A stretch of DNA of 64,000 bases from Butyrivibrio sp. XPD2002 (GCF_000423945.1 NZ_AUIY01000025.1:1-64000), one strand, 5' to 3'. Positions 9,980 through 20,434 are shown, counted from the first letter of the stretch. Translations and numbers: made by a program. Notes: a model not told the origin generated them from the sequence alone.

Positions 9980-10024
9980 AAGCTTCCCGTATCTGATATG
10001 TGATTCAGATACGGAAAGCTTTTT
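9980..10024 (+). terminator. Terminator of acyltransferase gene
   Basis: A stem of about 17 bp (AAAGCTT..CGTATCTGA paired with TCAGATACGG..AAGCTTT) starts right behind the stop codon and ends in a T run on the plus strand. Confidence 0.88.
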
Positions 10025-10146
10025 AATATCATAGGAAATTGCTTTCCTATGATATTAAAACGCTCCGCGTGGATGCGCACTCGCGCGAATGGAATATGTT
10101 GCATTCTGCAACCGCGCTCAGCGCGAGAATTTCGCATGCGAAATTC
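10022..10146. repeat. Cluster of three palindromes between convergent genes
   Basis: A 16-bp-arm hairpin at 10022-10061 (AATATCATAGGAAA and complement) is followed by GC-rich sequence with CGCGCTCAGCGCG (10113-10125) and the perfect 20-bp palindrome GAATTTCGCATGCGAAATTC (10127-10146). The cluster sits between convergent genes. It may serve as terminator for the nucleotidase or be a REP/MITE-like repeat; no T run follows on the minus strand. Confidence 0.5.
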
Positions 10147-10155
10147 TTTCTTGGT

Positions 10156-11730
10156 TTACATTATGCACTTAAATCTGCTGTTTACTACTTCTTTAACAGG
10201 AGTATTTCTTCTTACATAGTCTATTACGAGATCAGGCATCTCCTCAGGATAGGTCCTGATGGTAGGACAGTTACCGATGCACTCATATCCGCCTGTTCCT
10301 GTAGCTCTGTAATTACTGGTTACAAGCGTGTATTTATCGGTATCTGACAGCTCTGTTCCGTCTATCTTTTTCATAACCACAACTCTGTCTCCCACAGGTC
10401 TTCTTAAATCAAACTCATACCAGAGACCTGCATAAAAATCGTAGTTATAATGCTCTACCTTGGGCTGAAGGAACACATCTGAGATCTTAACCTCACCGCT
10501 TGCTTCATCATAATCGAAGTACTCGGCGCATCTCTCTAACGCTGCCTTAAGGTCAGCCTTGGTAACCTCCTTGACCTCCTCGGTGTTGGCAAACTGGTAT
10601 ATTCCAAGAACATCCCTTACAGTGATCTCCTTGTGAAGTCCAAGGGGCTCATTTGCAAGGCTTGTGCATGAAAAATCAGCACCAGTGAGCTCTAGCTGAA
10701 CCTGATTGAAAATTGATGCAACCTTACTTCCGTAAAGGGCTGCGTCAAGCTTTGCCTCGGGCAGTATCTCCTCTTCAAGGCAGCCTATGGGCTCATCAAG
10801 CCACACCTGAAGTTCTCTGTTCATATCCTCCATGAAGCTGTGGTCACCTATTATCTTCTGATATTCTTCAGGATCCTCACAGACTGTAACGAGATCTGAT
10901 GTTACAACATAGCCGTTTGTTGTAAGAGCTGCTCCCGCTTTGCTAATAGCTTCATCAGCCTTAGTAACTTCCATCACACAGTACTTCATAGCCTTGTCCG
11001 GAGGCTGTACTCCATAGGTTCCATCCAGCATTACACCATCTACAGACATGTGCTGATGTCCCGTGAGAATGATATCAAAATCAAGCTCTCTTGAAATTTT
11101 GCATGCAAGGTTCTCTTCAGTCTCTGAGAGCTTCTCACCTGACTTAAGGTCCTCCTCGAAGCCGCCGTGATAGATGCAGACAGTGATGTCTGAGAGAGGC
11201 TTTAATTCCTCAAGTTCCTTTGCAAGTGCGCTTACAGGGTCTGTTATAGTAAGCTCAGTTAAGTTCTTCTCCTGCTCCCAGACATTTACATAGCCTGTGA
11301 CAGCGCCGGTTATTCCAACCCTTGTGCCATCCTCCAGAGTGTGAATCACATGCTTCTTAATTCCAAGCTCTCCTCTCTTATCCTCTACGTTTGCGCAGAT
11401 AAGAGTTGCCTTCATAGCCTTTGCAAAATCAGCGATGGCATCGTAGCCAAAGTTAAAATCGTGATTACCAAGAGTGTAGTAGTTAAGTCCCATGGCATTG
11501 AAGCCCTCAGCCATAGGATTAAAATCGTACTTATCCATTCTTCCAAGATAGAATGCCATGAGCGGTGTTCCCTGAAGGCTGTCACCACCATCGATAACAA
11601 GAGTATTGCCGTCGATCTCATTTTTTATCCTGGATGCTATACGAAAAAGTCCTGAATTCTCCTCTTTATCGGTAGCATAGTTTATTGGATATACATGTCC
11701 GTGTGTATCTGATGTAAAAATAATCTTCAT
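10156..11730 (-). CDS. 5'-nucleotidase / cyclic phosphodiesterase family metallophosphatase
   Basis: A 524-residue protein of the UshA/CpdB family. The N-terminal calcineurin-like domain shows FTSDTHGHVYP, DGGDSLQGTP, LGNHDFNFG and LTGHQHM, the dimetal ligands. The C-terminal 5'-nucleotidase domain starts near residue 300 and ends with the LVTSNYRATGTGGY region. Family members usually carry a signal peptide or wall anchor; here the catalytic domain begins at residue 2 and no signal is present, so the enzyme should be cytoplasmic. It lies 65 bp behind the second phnE gene in the same direction and probably dephosphorylates a phosphate ester brought in by that importer; this is inference. Confidence 0.9.
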   Translation of the reverse strand: MKIIFTSDTHGHVYPINYATDKEENSGLFRIASRIKNEIDGNTLVIDGGDSLQGTPLMAFYLGRMDKYDFNPMAEGFNAMGLNYYTLGNHDFNFGYDAIADFAKAMKATLICANVEDKRGELGIKKHVIHTLEDGTRVGITGAVTGYVNVWEQEKNLTELTITDPVSALAKELEELKPLSDITVCIYHGGFEEDLKSGEKLSETEENLACKISRELDFDIILTGHQHMSVDGVMLDGTYGVQPPDKAMKYCVMEVTKADEAISKAGAALTTNGYVVTSDLVTVCEDPEEYQKIIGDHSFMEDMNRELQVWLDEPIGCLEEEILPEAKLDAALYGSKVASIFNQVQLELTGADFSCTSLANEPLGLHKEITVRDVLGIYQFANTEEVKEVTKADLKAALERCAEYFDYDEASGEVKISDVFLQPKVEHYNYDFYAGLWYEFDLRRPVGDRVVVMKKIDGTELSDTDKYTLVTSNYRATGTGGYECIGNCPTIRTYPEEMPDLVIDYVRRNTPVKEVVNSRFKCIM

Positions 11731-11756
11731 TGAATTCCTCGCCTAAGTCCAGTTAA

Positions 11757-11790
11757 CGCCTTCCCTATAAAGAGAAGGCGTTAATATTTT
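11757..11790. repeat. Intercistronic hairpin after phnE genes
   Basis: TAACGCCTTC and GAAGGCGTTA form a 10-bp stem with a small loop between the second permease gene and the nucleotidase gene. No T run follows on the minus strand, so it looks more like an mRNA-stabilising or processing hairpin than a terminator. Confidence 0.6.
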
Positions 11791-11795
11791 AGTTT

Positions 11796-12605
11796 TTATC
11801 CTCTTGTAAGCTTAACTCTAATCTTGGTTGAAATGAACTCAATTACAAGAATGAGCACGATAAGTCCTGCAAGGATCGCACCTGCTTCGTTCCAGCGATA
11901 AGCGTTCATCGCGAAGATAAGAGGCGCACCGAAACCACCGGCACCAACCATACCAAGAATAGTTGCATCTCTTAAATTGATATCAAATCTATAGATAGCT
12001 GTTGATGCAAAGTTAGGAAGAAGCTGAGGAAGGATTCCGTAGCGGATCTTCTGCCAGGTATTGCAGCCTGCTGCATCAAGAGATTCTACAACGTGTGTAT
12101 CAAGGTCCTCAATAGCCTCAATGTACATCTTACTGATCATTCCGACTGAGCAGACACCCATTGTAAGAAGGCCAGCGAAGGGTCCGGGGCCTGTAACACG
12201 GATGAACATAAGACCGTAAACAACTGCAGGGATGGTACGAACAGCCATGATGATTATTCTTCCTGCAAAGGCAATCGGCTTGGGAGTAAGGTTTGATGCT
12301 GATATAAATGCAAGCGGAACTGAAAGGATCGCACCTACGATTGTTCCAAGGAACGCAATACATATTGTCTCAAGCATCAGGTAAGGAACTCCCTTAGTGG
12401 TAAAGTCAAAAAGGAATGAAAGATCAGGATTAAAAATACCTGCCAAAACATTCAGCGCTATCTGACCGCCATCCATTGTGGTTCCTGCCGTCTCAACAGC
12501 GGTACCACTCCATACCATAAGACCTACAAAAATAATTGCAATAGCAAGGTGATATATCCAGGTCTGGGGACGTTTATCATATGCTTCTTTTATTCTCTGA
12601 TTCAT
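11796..12605 (-). CDS. phnE: PhnE-type ABC transporter permease
   Basis: A 269-residue permease with about six membrane segments. The EAA-type loop ESLDAAGCNTWQKIRYGILPQ near residue 175 and the RDATILGMVGAGGFG region fit the PhnE family of phosphonate/organophosphate importers. It is the second of two PhnE paralogs, beginning 15 bp downstream of the first, and would form the membrane channel with it. AGGGGAGG lies upstream of its ATG. Confidence 0.9.
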   Translation of the reverse strand: MNQRIKEAYDKRPQTWIYHLAIAIIFVGLMVWSGTAVETAGTTMDGGQIALNVLAGIFNPDLSFLFDFTTKGVPYLMLETICIAFLGTIVGAILSVPLAFISASNLTPKPIAFAGRIIIMAVRTIPAVVYGLMFIRVTGPGPFAGLLTMGVCSVGMISKMYIEAIEDLDTHVVESLDAAGCNTWQKIRYGILPQLLPNFASTAIYRFDINLRDATILGMVGAGGFGAPLIFAMNAYRWNEAGAILAGLIVLILVIEFISTKIRVKLTRG

Positions 12606-12620
12606 ATTTACCTCCCCTCC

Positions 12621-13442
12621 TTAGACAAGCTTCTTTCGAAGCATTCTGCTGATTGATTCGATAATAAATACAGCGATAAACAGCGCAACAAGTACTGTTC
12701 CAACGCTTGAATACTCTCTCCAGGAAATCTTCTCGTTAAGAACAAGTCCGATACCGCCGGCTCCAACATAACCAAGAACTGCTGCGTATCTTACGTTACC
12801 CTCAAAGTTGAAGAGGCAGTTTGAGAAATAGAAGGGAAGAACCTGAGGAATTATAGCTGAGATAAATGCTCTCGCTTTGGTAGCTCCCATAGCTTCCATA
12901 GCCTCAAAAGCGCCCATATCTACTGTCTCTATCTCCTCGTAGGTAAGCTTACCGATGTAAGCGAAGGAGAAAACAGCAATAGCGAAGGTACCTGCCAGGG
13001 TTCCAAGTCCGAACACGAGAGTTGCTACAAGAGCGGTAACCAGTGTAGGAAGAGTTCTGATAAGTGAAAACATAACTCTTACAACTGATACGACTACCTT
13101 GTTAGGGCACACATTTGTACTGGCAAGCATAGCAAAGGGAACTGAAATAAGAGCTCCCAGAACAGAACCAAGAAGTGACATCTTGATTGTATCAAAGAGA
13201 GGTCCCATAACCTTTTCAACAAAGCCCATGTTAGGCGGGAACATCTCACCGAGAATTACGAAGAACTGCCCTATTCTCTGTGTTAATATCTTCATGTCGA
13301 AGCCTGTGACTTTAACTGAAAGTATGCACATAAGAAGAATCAGTATAAAGTAAATCGGCATTCTGGATGCCTTCTTTTCTACAGACTTTCCATTAGGCAG
13401 TGTATATACTTTAGGTTTAAAAATCTTATCGTATACACTCAT
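12621..13442 (-). CDS. phnE: PhnE-type ABC transporter permease
   Basis: About 273 residues from the ATG at 13442, which has AGAGGTGATC upstream; an in-frame GTG at 13451 would overlap the ATPase gene and has a poorer site. Six membrane segments are visible, with the EAA-type loop FEAMEAMGATKARAFISAII and the RYAAVLGYVGAGGIG region typical of PhnE. It pairs with the 11796-12605 permease. The order is binding protein, ATPase, permease, permease. Confidence 0.9.
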   Translation of the reverse strand: MSVYDKIFKPKVYTLPNGKSVEKKASRMPIYFILILLMCILSVKVTGFDMKILTQRIGQFFVILGEMFPPNMGFVEKVMGPLFDTIKMSLLGSVLGALISVPFAMLASTNVCPNKVVVSVVRVMFSLIRTLPTLVTALVATLVFGLGTLAGTFAIAVFSFAYIGKLTYEEIETVDMGAFEAMEAMGATKARAFISAIIPQVLPFYFSNCLFNFEGNVRYAAVLGYVGAGGIGLVLNEKISWREYSSVGTVLVALFIAVFIIESISRMLRKKLV

Positions 13443-13447
13443 GCTGA

Positions 13448-14236
13448 TCACCTCTTTTCATTATGGTCATTTGCATCGAGAACGTTACCTTCGTCATCCA
13501 CCTTACCGTTATAGATAGAAGCCAATACGTCCTTATCTACTTCAGATGCAGGTCCGTCGTAGACGATCTCACCTTCTCTTATTCCCACAACTCTTGTTGC
13601 ATACTTAAGTGCAAGATCAACGTGGTGTATGTTTATGAGGATTGTAATTTTCATCTCCTCATTGATTCGCTTAAAGTCGTCCATTACCTGCTTAGCTGTA
13701 ACAGGGTCAAGAGCTGCAACAGGCTCATCAGCAAGAATAATCTGAGGATTCTGTGCAAGAGTTCTTGCAAGGGCAACTCTCTGCTGCTGTCCACCTGAAA
13801 GCTGATCGGCACGAACAAAGGCCTTTCTTAAAATGCCCACTTTATCAAGGCACTCAAGAGCCTTCATCTTTTCTTCCTTTGTATAGATACCGAAAGTGGA
13901 TCTGAACCAGGACATATCAGGAACGAAAGCTGTAAGTACATTCTTTATTACAGTTGTTCTTGTGATCAGGTTGAAGGACTGGAAGATCATACCAATCTTT
14001 CTGCGAAACCTTCTGAGCTGCTTTCCGGACAGACTCATCACATCAACACCATCCACGGTGAGTTTTCCACTGGTAACATCGTGCATCCTGTTGATGGTAC
14101 GAATGAGTGTGGATTTACCTGCACCTGAAAGTCCGATAATTGCTACAAATTCACCCTGCTCAATAGTAAGGTTTACATGCTTTAATCCCTCAAATCCGTT
14201 GGGATATCTTTTTCCTACGTCTTCAAACTTGATCAT
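13448..14236 (-). CDS. phnC: PhnC-type ABC transporter ATPase
   Basis: A 262-residue ATPase with Walker A GLSGAGKS near residue 37, the PhnC-type segment GMIFQSFNLITRTTVIKNVL, signature LSGGQQQRVALAR and Walker B IILADEPVAALD, followed by the switch His in INIHHVDLAL. It powers the two PhnE permeases. It begins about 110 bp downstream of the binding protein gene, behind a strong hairpin. Confidence 0.92.
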   Translation of the reverse strand: MIKFEDVGKRYPNGFEGLKHVNLTIEQGEFVAIIGLSGAGKSTLIRTINRMHDVTSGKLTVDGVDVMSLSGKQLRRFRRKIGMIFQSFNLITRTTVIKNVLTAFVPDMSWFRSTFGIYTKEEKMKALECLDKVGILRKAFVRADQLSGGQQQRVALARTLAQNPQIILADEPVAALDPVTAKQVMDDFKRINEEMKITILINIHHVDLALKYATRVVGIREGEIVYDGPASEVDKDVLASIYNGKVDDEGNVLDANDHNEKR

Positions 14237-14278
14237 TGTAATTCTCCTGGCGATAAAATAAAGTTTTTTGCTCCTATA

Positions 14279-14312
14279 TAAAGGGGAAGGTATTTGATCA
14301 CCTTCCCCTTAG
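14279..14312 (-). terminator. Intra-operon hairpin between phnD and phnC
   Basis: AAGGGGAAGGT and ACCTTCCCCTT form an 11-bp stem with an 8-nt loop. Only a weak T stretch follows on the minus strand, so it may act as a partial terminator or 3' stabiliser that keeps binding protein levels above those of the transporter proteins. Confidence 0.6.
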
Positions 14313-14345
14313 TTTAAAAAATATTATGACTGAATCGGTGCTGTA

Positions 14346-15479
14346 TTAGTTCATTGACTTGATGAGCTCCTGAGCAGCTCTCTCTGAATCATAATCTGCT
14401 GAATTAGCCTCTACATAACCCTTGTGTGTGTAGATATCAATAACCTGCTTACCTTCGTCTGTCTGAGCGATGTTGATGAAAGCTTTTGAAAGAGCAGCCT
14501 TGAATGCATCGTCCATGATAGGTGAAGTCTTGCTTACACTGATTGTGTCATTATAGATACCGTCTGTAACGCCGATAACGTTTGTCTCATCCCAGATGCT
14601 TGCTTCTCTGCCGTACTCTGATGTCCACTTGTCCTCGTTGTCACGTCTTGCGTCTGCATAGCAGCAAAGAACGTCGATCTGACCTGAAGCAAGTCTTGCA
14701 AAAGCATTACCATAAGAATCAGCCTGAACAGCATGTGAAAGGTCTGTTACGTGCTTCTCATAGTTAGCCTGAAGCCAAAGTGAGGGATAAATATATCCTG
14801 CTGAAGATGAAGAGTTCATTACGCTCCAGTTAAGACCATCAAGATCTTCCCATGTAATCTCCTCGCCTGCGTTAACCTTAGCAGCTACAGCTTGACCAGC
14901 CTCTGAGGGACCTGCAATAATAAGTCCGCGGTAGAAAGTTACCTGCTCATCTGTGGGCTCTGTGGGCTTGTTGTCGTTCCAATCCTTAGCATTAGGGCTC
15001 TCGATTGAAAGACCGTCTCTTGTTGCTGTAAGAAGAACATCGCATCCGTCCTCGTAAAGTACATAAGTACCACCAGGGATAAGACCTATATCAATAGTAC
15101 CTGCTGAAAGGCCCTCACCAACTGCTTCGTAGCTGGTTCCAACTGTGATGTCAACCTCGCCAACCTCGTAACCAAGTGTAGCAAGCTCGTCTGTAAGAAG
15201 TGCCTTAAGGGGCTCTGTAGCAGTTACGATCTCATCGGGCTCACGTGAAGGTACGAAACCAACTGTAAGCTTGTCAATCTTAACTGTCTCTGCGGGTGCC
15301 TCAGCAGCCTCTGCTGTCTCCTCTGAAGCTTCCTCTGTTGCAGCTGCATCTTCTGTAGCCTCAGTTGTCTCAGCAGTCTCTGTAGCCTGCTCTGCGGTCT
15401 CTGTGCTCTTTGCGCCGCATCCAGCGAGCATTGATACACAAGAAACGCCTGCGATCATCATTGCGAATAATCTCTTCAT
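14346..15479 (-). CDS. phnD: PhnD-type phosphonate/phosphate-ester binding lipoprotein
   Basis: About 377 residues from the ATG at 15479, preceded by AGGAGG; an upstream start at 15578 lies inside the leader and is rejected. The N-terminus is a lipoprotein signal with lipobox LAGC near residue 20. A Glu/Ala/Thr-rich linker of about 55 residues follows, then the PhnD fold starting at KLTVGFVPSREPDEI. The segment SSSSAGYIYPS near residue 230 matches the phosphonate-binding Ser cluster of this family. It captures an organophosphorus ligand outside the membrane. No C-P lyase, phosphonatase or phosphite genes are in the window, so the ligand is open. Confidence 0.92.
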   Translation of the reverse strand: MKRLFAMMIAGVSCVSMLAGCGAKSTETAEQATETAETTEATEDAAATEEASEETAEAAEAPAETVKIDKLTVGFVPSREPDEIVTATEPLKALLTDELATLGYEVGEVDITVGTSYEAVGEGLSAGTIDIGLIPGGTYVLYEDGCDVLLTATRDGLSIESPNAKDWNDNKPTEPTDEQVTFYRGLIIAGPSEAGQAVAAKVNAGEEITWEDLDGLNWSVMNSSSSAGYIYPSLWLQANYEKHVTDLSHAVQADSYGNAFARLASGQIDVLCCYADARRDNEDKWTSEYGREASIWDETNVIGVTDGIYNDTISVSKTSPIMDDAFKAALSKAFINIAQTDEGKQVIDIYTHKGYVEANSADYDSERAAQELIKSMN

Positions 15480-15514
15480 AATTCCTCCTACGAAAATTAT
15501 AAAATTTTGCTCAT

Positions 15515-15546
15515 AAAAAGAGCCCTTGCGGAATTCCACAAGAGCT
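15515..15546 (-). promoter_or_regulatory. Candidate transcription attenuator in phnD leader
   Basis: An 11-bp stem with two G-U pairs and an AATT loop, followed on the minus strand by five T, lies about 12 nt downstream of the predicted transcription start and 35 nt ahead of the phnD ATG. As it lies between promoter and gene it should act on phnD transcription. Confidence 0.6.
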
Positions 15547-15564
15547 CCTACAACTACATATGAA

Positions 15565-15593
15565 ATTATATTTGACATGAAAAATTATGTCAA
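15565..15593 (-). promoter_or_regulatory. Sigma-A promoter of the phn operon
   Basis: Minus strand TTGACA (15588-15593), a 17-bp spacer and TATAAT (15565-15570), both perfect consensus hexamers. Confidence 0.88.
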
Positions 15594-15608
15594 TGCGGCG
15601 TAGTAAAA

Positions 15609-15634
15609 CAAAACTTAAGAAATTCTTAAGTTTC
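15609..15634 (-). terminator. Terminator of the glycerol operon
   Basis: AAACTTAAG...CTTAAGTTT hairpin followed by TGTTTTAC on the minus strand, about 25 bp behind the DUF1667 stop and ahead of the phn promoter. Confidence 0.7.
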
Positions 15635-15659
15635 CTTACCGTTGCTGAAAGTAGCGGTT

Positions 15660-16025
15660 TTACTTAACTCCAATCTCCCTTGTTGCGATAACATCAACTC
15701 CGGTTCCCGCTACATTTTTTACAAGAACATCGCCTATATGAACAGGTGCCTTGGCAACAGTACTGTCGATTTCCTTCATGGCATCGAATATCTTATCCTT
15801 TGGGATGTTGCCTGCAGTTTTAACAGATACGCGGGGCTTATCGCCGCCCTCTATAACTGCAGTTGTTGTAACTGTACGCTCAGGATGTGTTACTTCGTTT
15901 CTGGCATATTTATCACCGATGGCGCAGGTGTTACCCTTTACGGAAATAACTTCACCATCCTCTAATTCAACTGTGATCTGGCAACCCATAGGGCAGCCGA
16001 TACATGTAAGATCTCTCTTTTCCAT
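15660..16025 (-). CDS. DUF1667 iron-sulfur-type protein of the glycerol operon
   Basis: A 121-residue protein with the N-terminal cluster motif CIGCPMGCQI and a further Cys in KGNTCAIGDKYA, a likely four-Cys [4Fe-4S] site resembling the N-terminus of molybdopterin oxidoreductases. DUF1667 proteins are regularly encoded behind a glycerol-3-phosphate dehydrogenase-like protein and an FAD/NAD oxidoreductase in anaerobic Firmicutes, as here, and may play the electron-transfer part of GlpC. The biochemical role is unproven. The start is 3 bp behind the upstream stop. Confidence 0.88.
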   Translation of the reverse strand: MEKRDLTCIGCPMGCQITVELEDGEVISVKGNTCAIGDKYARNEVTHPERTVTTTAVIEGGDKPRVSVKTAGNIPKDKIFDAMKEIDSTVAKAPVHIGDVLVKNVAGTGVDVIATREIGVK

Positions 16026-16028
16026 GGT

Positions 16029-17291
16029 TTACTCCTCCGCCTCGATTTTAATTGTTATCTTCTTAGGCTTTGACTCCTGAAGCTTTGACTTCTGAAGAAT
16101 TACCTGTTCCATTTCTCCGGGGGCCATAATGCGCTTTTTATTATGCATTACACGCTCGTCATCGAAGAATACACTCACGTATGAGTTCTTGAAAACTTCA
16201 CCGACACGGAATCTTACGGTTAAGAGATCATCCATGCGATCTACGTTTATGGTTGAAGGAACTGTATAACGAGCACCGTCTGTAGCGAAGAGTTCAATCA
16301 CTTCGCCGCTCTTTGCCTCGCCTTCCTTGACGAATTTTGCTGCGTTAGCACCTGCTCTCTTTGCCTCCTCGGAAACATAGTCAACCAGGTCATGAACGTG
16401 AAGAACGTTACCGCAGGCAAATACGCCGGGGATGTTGGTCTCAAGTGACTCATTTACAACAGGACCTGAAGTAACAGGGCTCATCTTAACGCCAGCTGAC
16501 CTTGAAAGCTCATTCTCAGGAATAAGACCACATGAGAGAAGGAGTGTGTCACAGGTATACCTGATTTCTGTTCCCGGAATGGGCTTTCTGTCAGGGCCAA
16601 CCTCAGCTATAGTAACTGCTGTAACATGATCTTTTCCTTCAATGTCAACAACAGTGTGAGATAACTTAAGCGGAATTCCATAGTCATCAAGACACTGAAC
16701 GATGTTTCTCTTAAGGCCTCCTGAATAAGGCATAAGCTCAGCCACTACCTTAACCTTAGCGCCTTCAAGAGTCATTCTTCTTGCCATGATAAGTCCGATA
16801 TCACCGGAACCAAGGATGACTACTTCACGACCGGGCATATATCCCTCGATGTTAACAAGTCTCTGTGCTGTACCAGCTGAGAAAATGCCTGCGGGTCTGT
16901 ATCCGGGAATATTGAGGGCTCCTCTGGGCCTCTCTCTGCATCCCATTGCAAGAATTACTGCCTTAGCAGGAATCTGGAACATTCCGTCTTCTCTGTTCAT
17001 TGCTGTAACTGTCTTGTCTGCTGCTATATCCATAACCATGGTGTTGAGCTTGTACTCGATACCAAGGTCAAGAACCTGTTTGATAAATCTGTATGCATAC
17101 TCAGGACCTGTGAGCTCCTCCTTGAAGGTGTGAAGTCCGAATCCATTATGTATGCACTGGTTGAGGATACCACCAAGCTCGTGGTCTCTCTCAAGAATAA
17201 GAATACTGTCGTTTCCAGCCTCTTTTGCTGCTACTGCTGCTGCAAGGCCTGCCGGTCCGCCTCCGACGATTACAATGTCATATGTTTTCAT
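16029..17291 (-). CDS. FAD/NAD(P)-dependent pyridine nucleotide-disulfide type oxidoreductase
   Basis: A 420-residue flavoprotein with an N-terminal FAD fold (DIVIVGGGPAGLAAAVAA), a central NAD(P) fold (VVILGSGDIGLIMARRM near residue 160) and the closing FAD motif GVFACGNVLHVHD near residue 300. It lacks the CxxC redox pair of thioredoxin reductases at the usual place. It overlaps the glpA-like gene by 4 bp (ATGA) and precedes DUF1667, and so probably passes electrons from glycerol-3-phosphate oxidation to NAD or another carrier, taking the place of GlpB. Confidence 0.9.
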   Translation of the reverse strand: MKTYDIVIVGGGPAGLAAAVAAKEAGNDSILILERDHELGGILNQCIHNGFGLHTFKEELTGPEYAYRFIKQVLDLGIEYKLNTMVMDIAADKTVTAMNREDGMFQIPAKAVILAMGCRERPRGALNIPGYRPAGIFSAGTAQRLVNIEGYMPGREVVILGSGDIGLIMARRMTLEGAKVKVVAELMPYSGGLKRNIVQCLDDYGIPLKLSHTVVDIEGKDHVTAVTIAEVGPDRKPIPGTEIRYTCDTLLLSCGLIPENELSRSAGVKMSPVTSGPVVNESLETNIPGVFACGNVLHVHDLVDYVSEEAKRAGANAAKFVKEGEAKSGEVIELFATDGARYTVPSTINVDRMDDLLTVRFRVGEVFKNSYVSVFFDDERVMHNKKRIMAPGEMEQVILQKSKLQESKPKKITIKIEAEE

Positions 17292-18739
17292 GAGTGGCTT
17301 ACCTCCCCTTTAGTTCTCTCTAAGATAATATTGGATTTTCCGCCGCTCTTTGTAATCTTCTCATACGGAAGTCCTAATTCTCTGTTAATTATTTCCATGG
17401 TTCTGGGGCTGCAGAAGCCTGCCTGACATCTACCCATTCCAGCTCTTGTTCTACGCTTTACACCGTCAAGTGAACGTGCTCCAAGAGGTCTGTGGATAGC
17501 ATCAAGGATCTCACCCTCTGTGATGGATTCGCATCTGCATACGATTGTTCCATAAGCGGGATTCTCTTTAATAAGAGCGTTCATCTCTTCTATTGAAAGA
17601 CCCTGAGTACTCTTTATTCCCTTTCTTGTAGCGATCCAGTCTGCCTTTTCCTTAAGTCCCATCTTGTCCCTGAGCATGTTGCCTACCATCTTGCCGATAG
17701 CGGGTGAAGCTGTAAGTCCGGGAGACTCGATTCCTGCTACATCTATAAAGTCAGGAGCGTCCTTAACCTCCTCGATAACGAACTCGTGTCTCTCAAGGTG
17801 AGCACGAAGTCCTGCGAAGGATGTGATGACGTTTCTCAGAGGAAGATTCTTTACACTCTCATTAGCCTTGGCTGTAACTTCACCAAGTCCCTCTGCTGTT
17901 GTGTTGTTTCCTTCCTTATCCTCAATGTCGATAGCTGTAGGTCCAACAAGGACATTGCCGTGAACTGTAGGGGTTACAAGAACGCCCTTACCATACTTGG
18001 TAGGCTGCTGGAAAACTGTGTGAGAAACAAATCCGCCTACCTCTTTATCAAGAAGAAGATAATCTCCTCTTCTCTCGATGATATGCATCTTGTCCTCGCT
18101 TACCATGTTATGAATTCTGTCTGCATAAACACCTGCAGCATTTACAACTACGCGGCTCACATACTCACCGTTATTGGTTCTGATGTGCCATAAGCCATCC
18201 TCGCCCTTTTTGATATCTTCTACTTCAGTATTGAATCTGAAATCAACGCCGTTCATGTTGGCATTTTCAGCCATAGCGATGTTGAGCTCGAAGGGACATA
18301 CGATTCCACCTGTGGGTGCATAGAGAGCTCCGACAACCTCATCTGAAAGGTTGGGCTCCTTCGCAATGGCTTCCTCTCTTGTAAGGATCTCAAGACCCTT
18401 AACTCCGTTCTTAACACCTCTGTCATAGAGTGTCTTAAGTCCGTCTATCTCTTCCTCGTGTACGCATACAACAAGGGAACCGTTTCTCTTAAAAGGAATG
18501 TCGAGATCCTTGGAAAGCTGATCCATCATCTCGTTTCCTTCAACATTCAATTTTGCCATAAGGGATCCTTCAGCTGCGTCAAATCCGGCATGTACAATTG
18601 CTGAATTAGCCTTGGAGGTACCCTCACATACGTCTTCACATTTTTCAAGCACACATGCAGATACGTCATATCTGGAAACTTCTCTTGCTACAGCGCTTCC
18701 GGAAACACCTGCACCTATGATTACGACATCATATATCAT
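17288..18739 (-). CDS. Anaerobic glycerol-3-phosphate dehydrogenase-like FAD protein with BFD domain
   Basis: A 483-residue protein. The N-terminus VVIIGAGVSGSAVAREV is an FAD-binding DAO fold that extends to about residue 370. The C-terminal part holds IVCRCESIT and MGRCQAGFCS, the four-Cys pattern of BFD-like [2Fe-2S] domains, as in GlpA. It oxidises glycerol-3-phosphate to dihydroxyacetone phosphate or a related 2-hydroxy acid. Family knowledge and the glpK gene upstream favour glycerol-3-phosphate. It starts about 97 bp behind glpK and overlaps the next gene by 4 bp. Confidence 0.88.
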   Translation of the reverse strand: MIYDVVIIGAGVSGSAVAREVSRYDVSACVLEKCEDVCEGTSKANSAIVHAGFDAAEGSLMAKLNVEGNEMMDQLSKDLDIPFKRNGSLVVCVHEEEIDGLKTLYDRGVKNGVKGLEILTREEAIAKEPNLSDEVVGALYAPTGGIVCPFELNIAMAENANMNGVDFRFNTEVEDIKKGEDGLWHIRTNNGEYVSRVVVNAAGVYADRIHNMVSEDKMHIIERRGDYLLLDKEVGGFVSHTVFQQPTKYGKGVLVTPTVHGNVLVGPTAIDIEDKEGNNTTAEGLGEVTAKANESVKNLPLRNVITSFAGLRAHLERHEFVIEEVKDAPDFIDVAGIESPGLTASPAIGKMVGNMLRDKMGLKEKADWIATRKGIKSTQGLSIEEMNALIKENPAYGTIVCRCESITEGEILDAIHRPLGARSLDGVKRRTRAGMGRCQAGFCSPRTMEIINRELGLPYEKITKSGGKSNIILERTKGEVSHS

Positions 18740-18836
18740 TTTTGTTTATTCTCCTTCTCTCTAATGGAAGTTCTGGTCTCAGGCTAAAGCCTTCGACAGA
18801 ACAAGCTTTGATCACGCAAATTACAGATTTGCTATC

Positions 18837-20363
<1,527 letters not shown>

Positions 20364-20434
20364 TTACTAAATTTTATCTCGTTTTACCCTTTAATACTTG
20401 TCATATTCCACAAAAAAATAAGCATTTTAAACTA

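Noticed and set aside
15224..15516. ORFs on both strands over the phnD linker
   Set aside because: They result from the repetitive Glu/Ala/Thr codons of the PhnD linker read in other frames.
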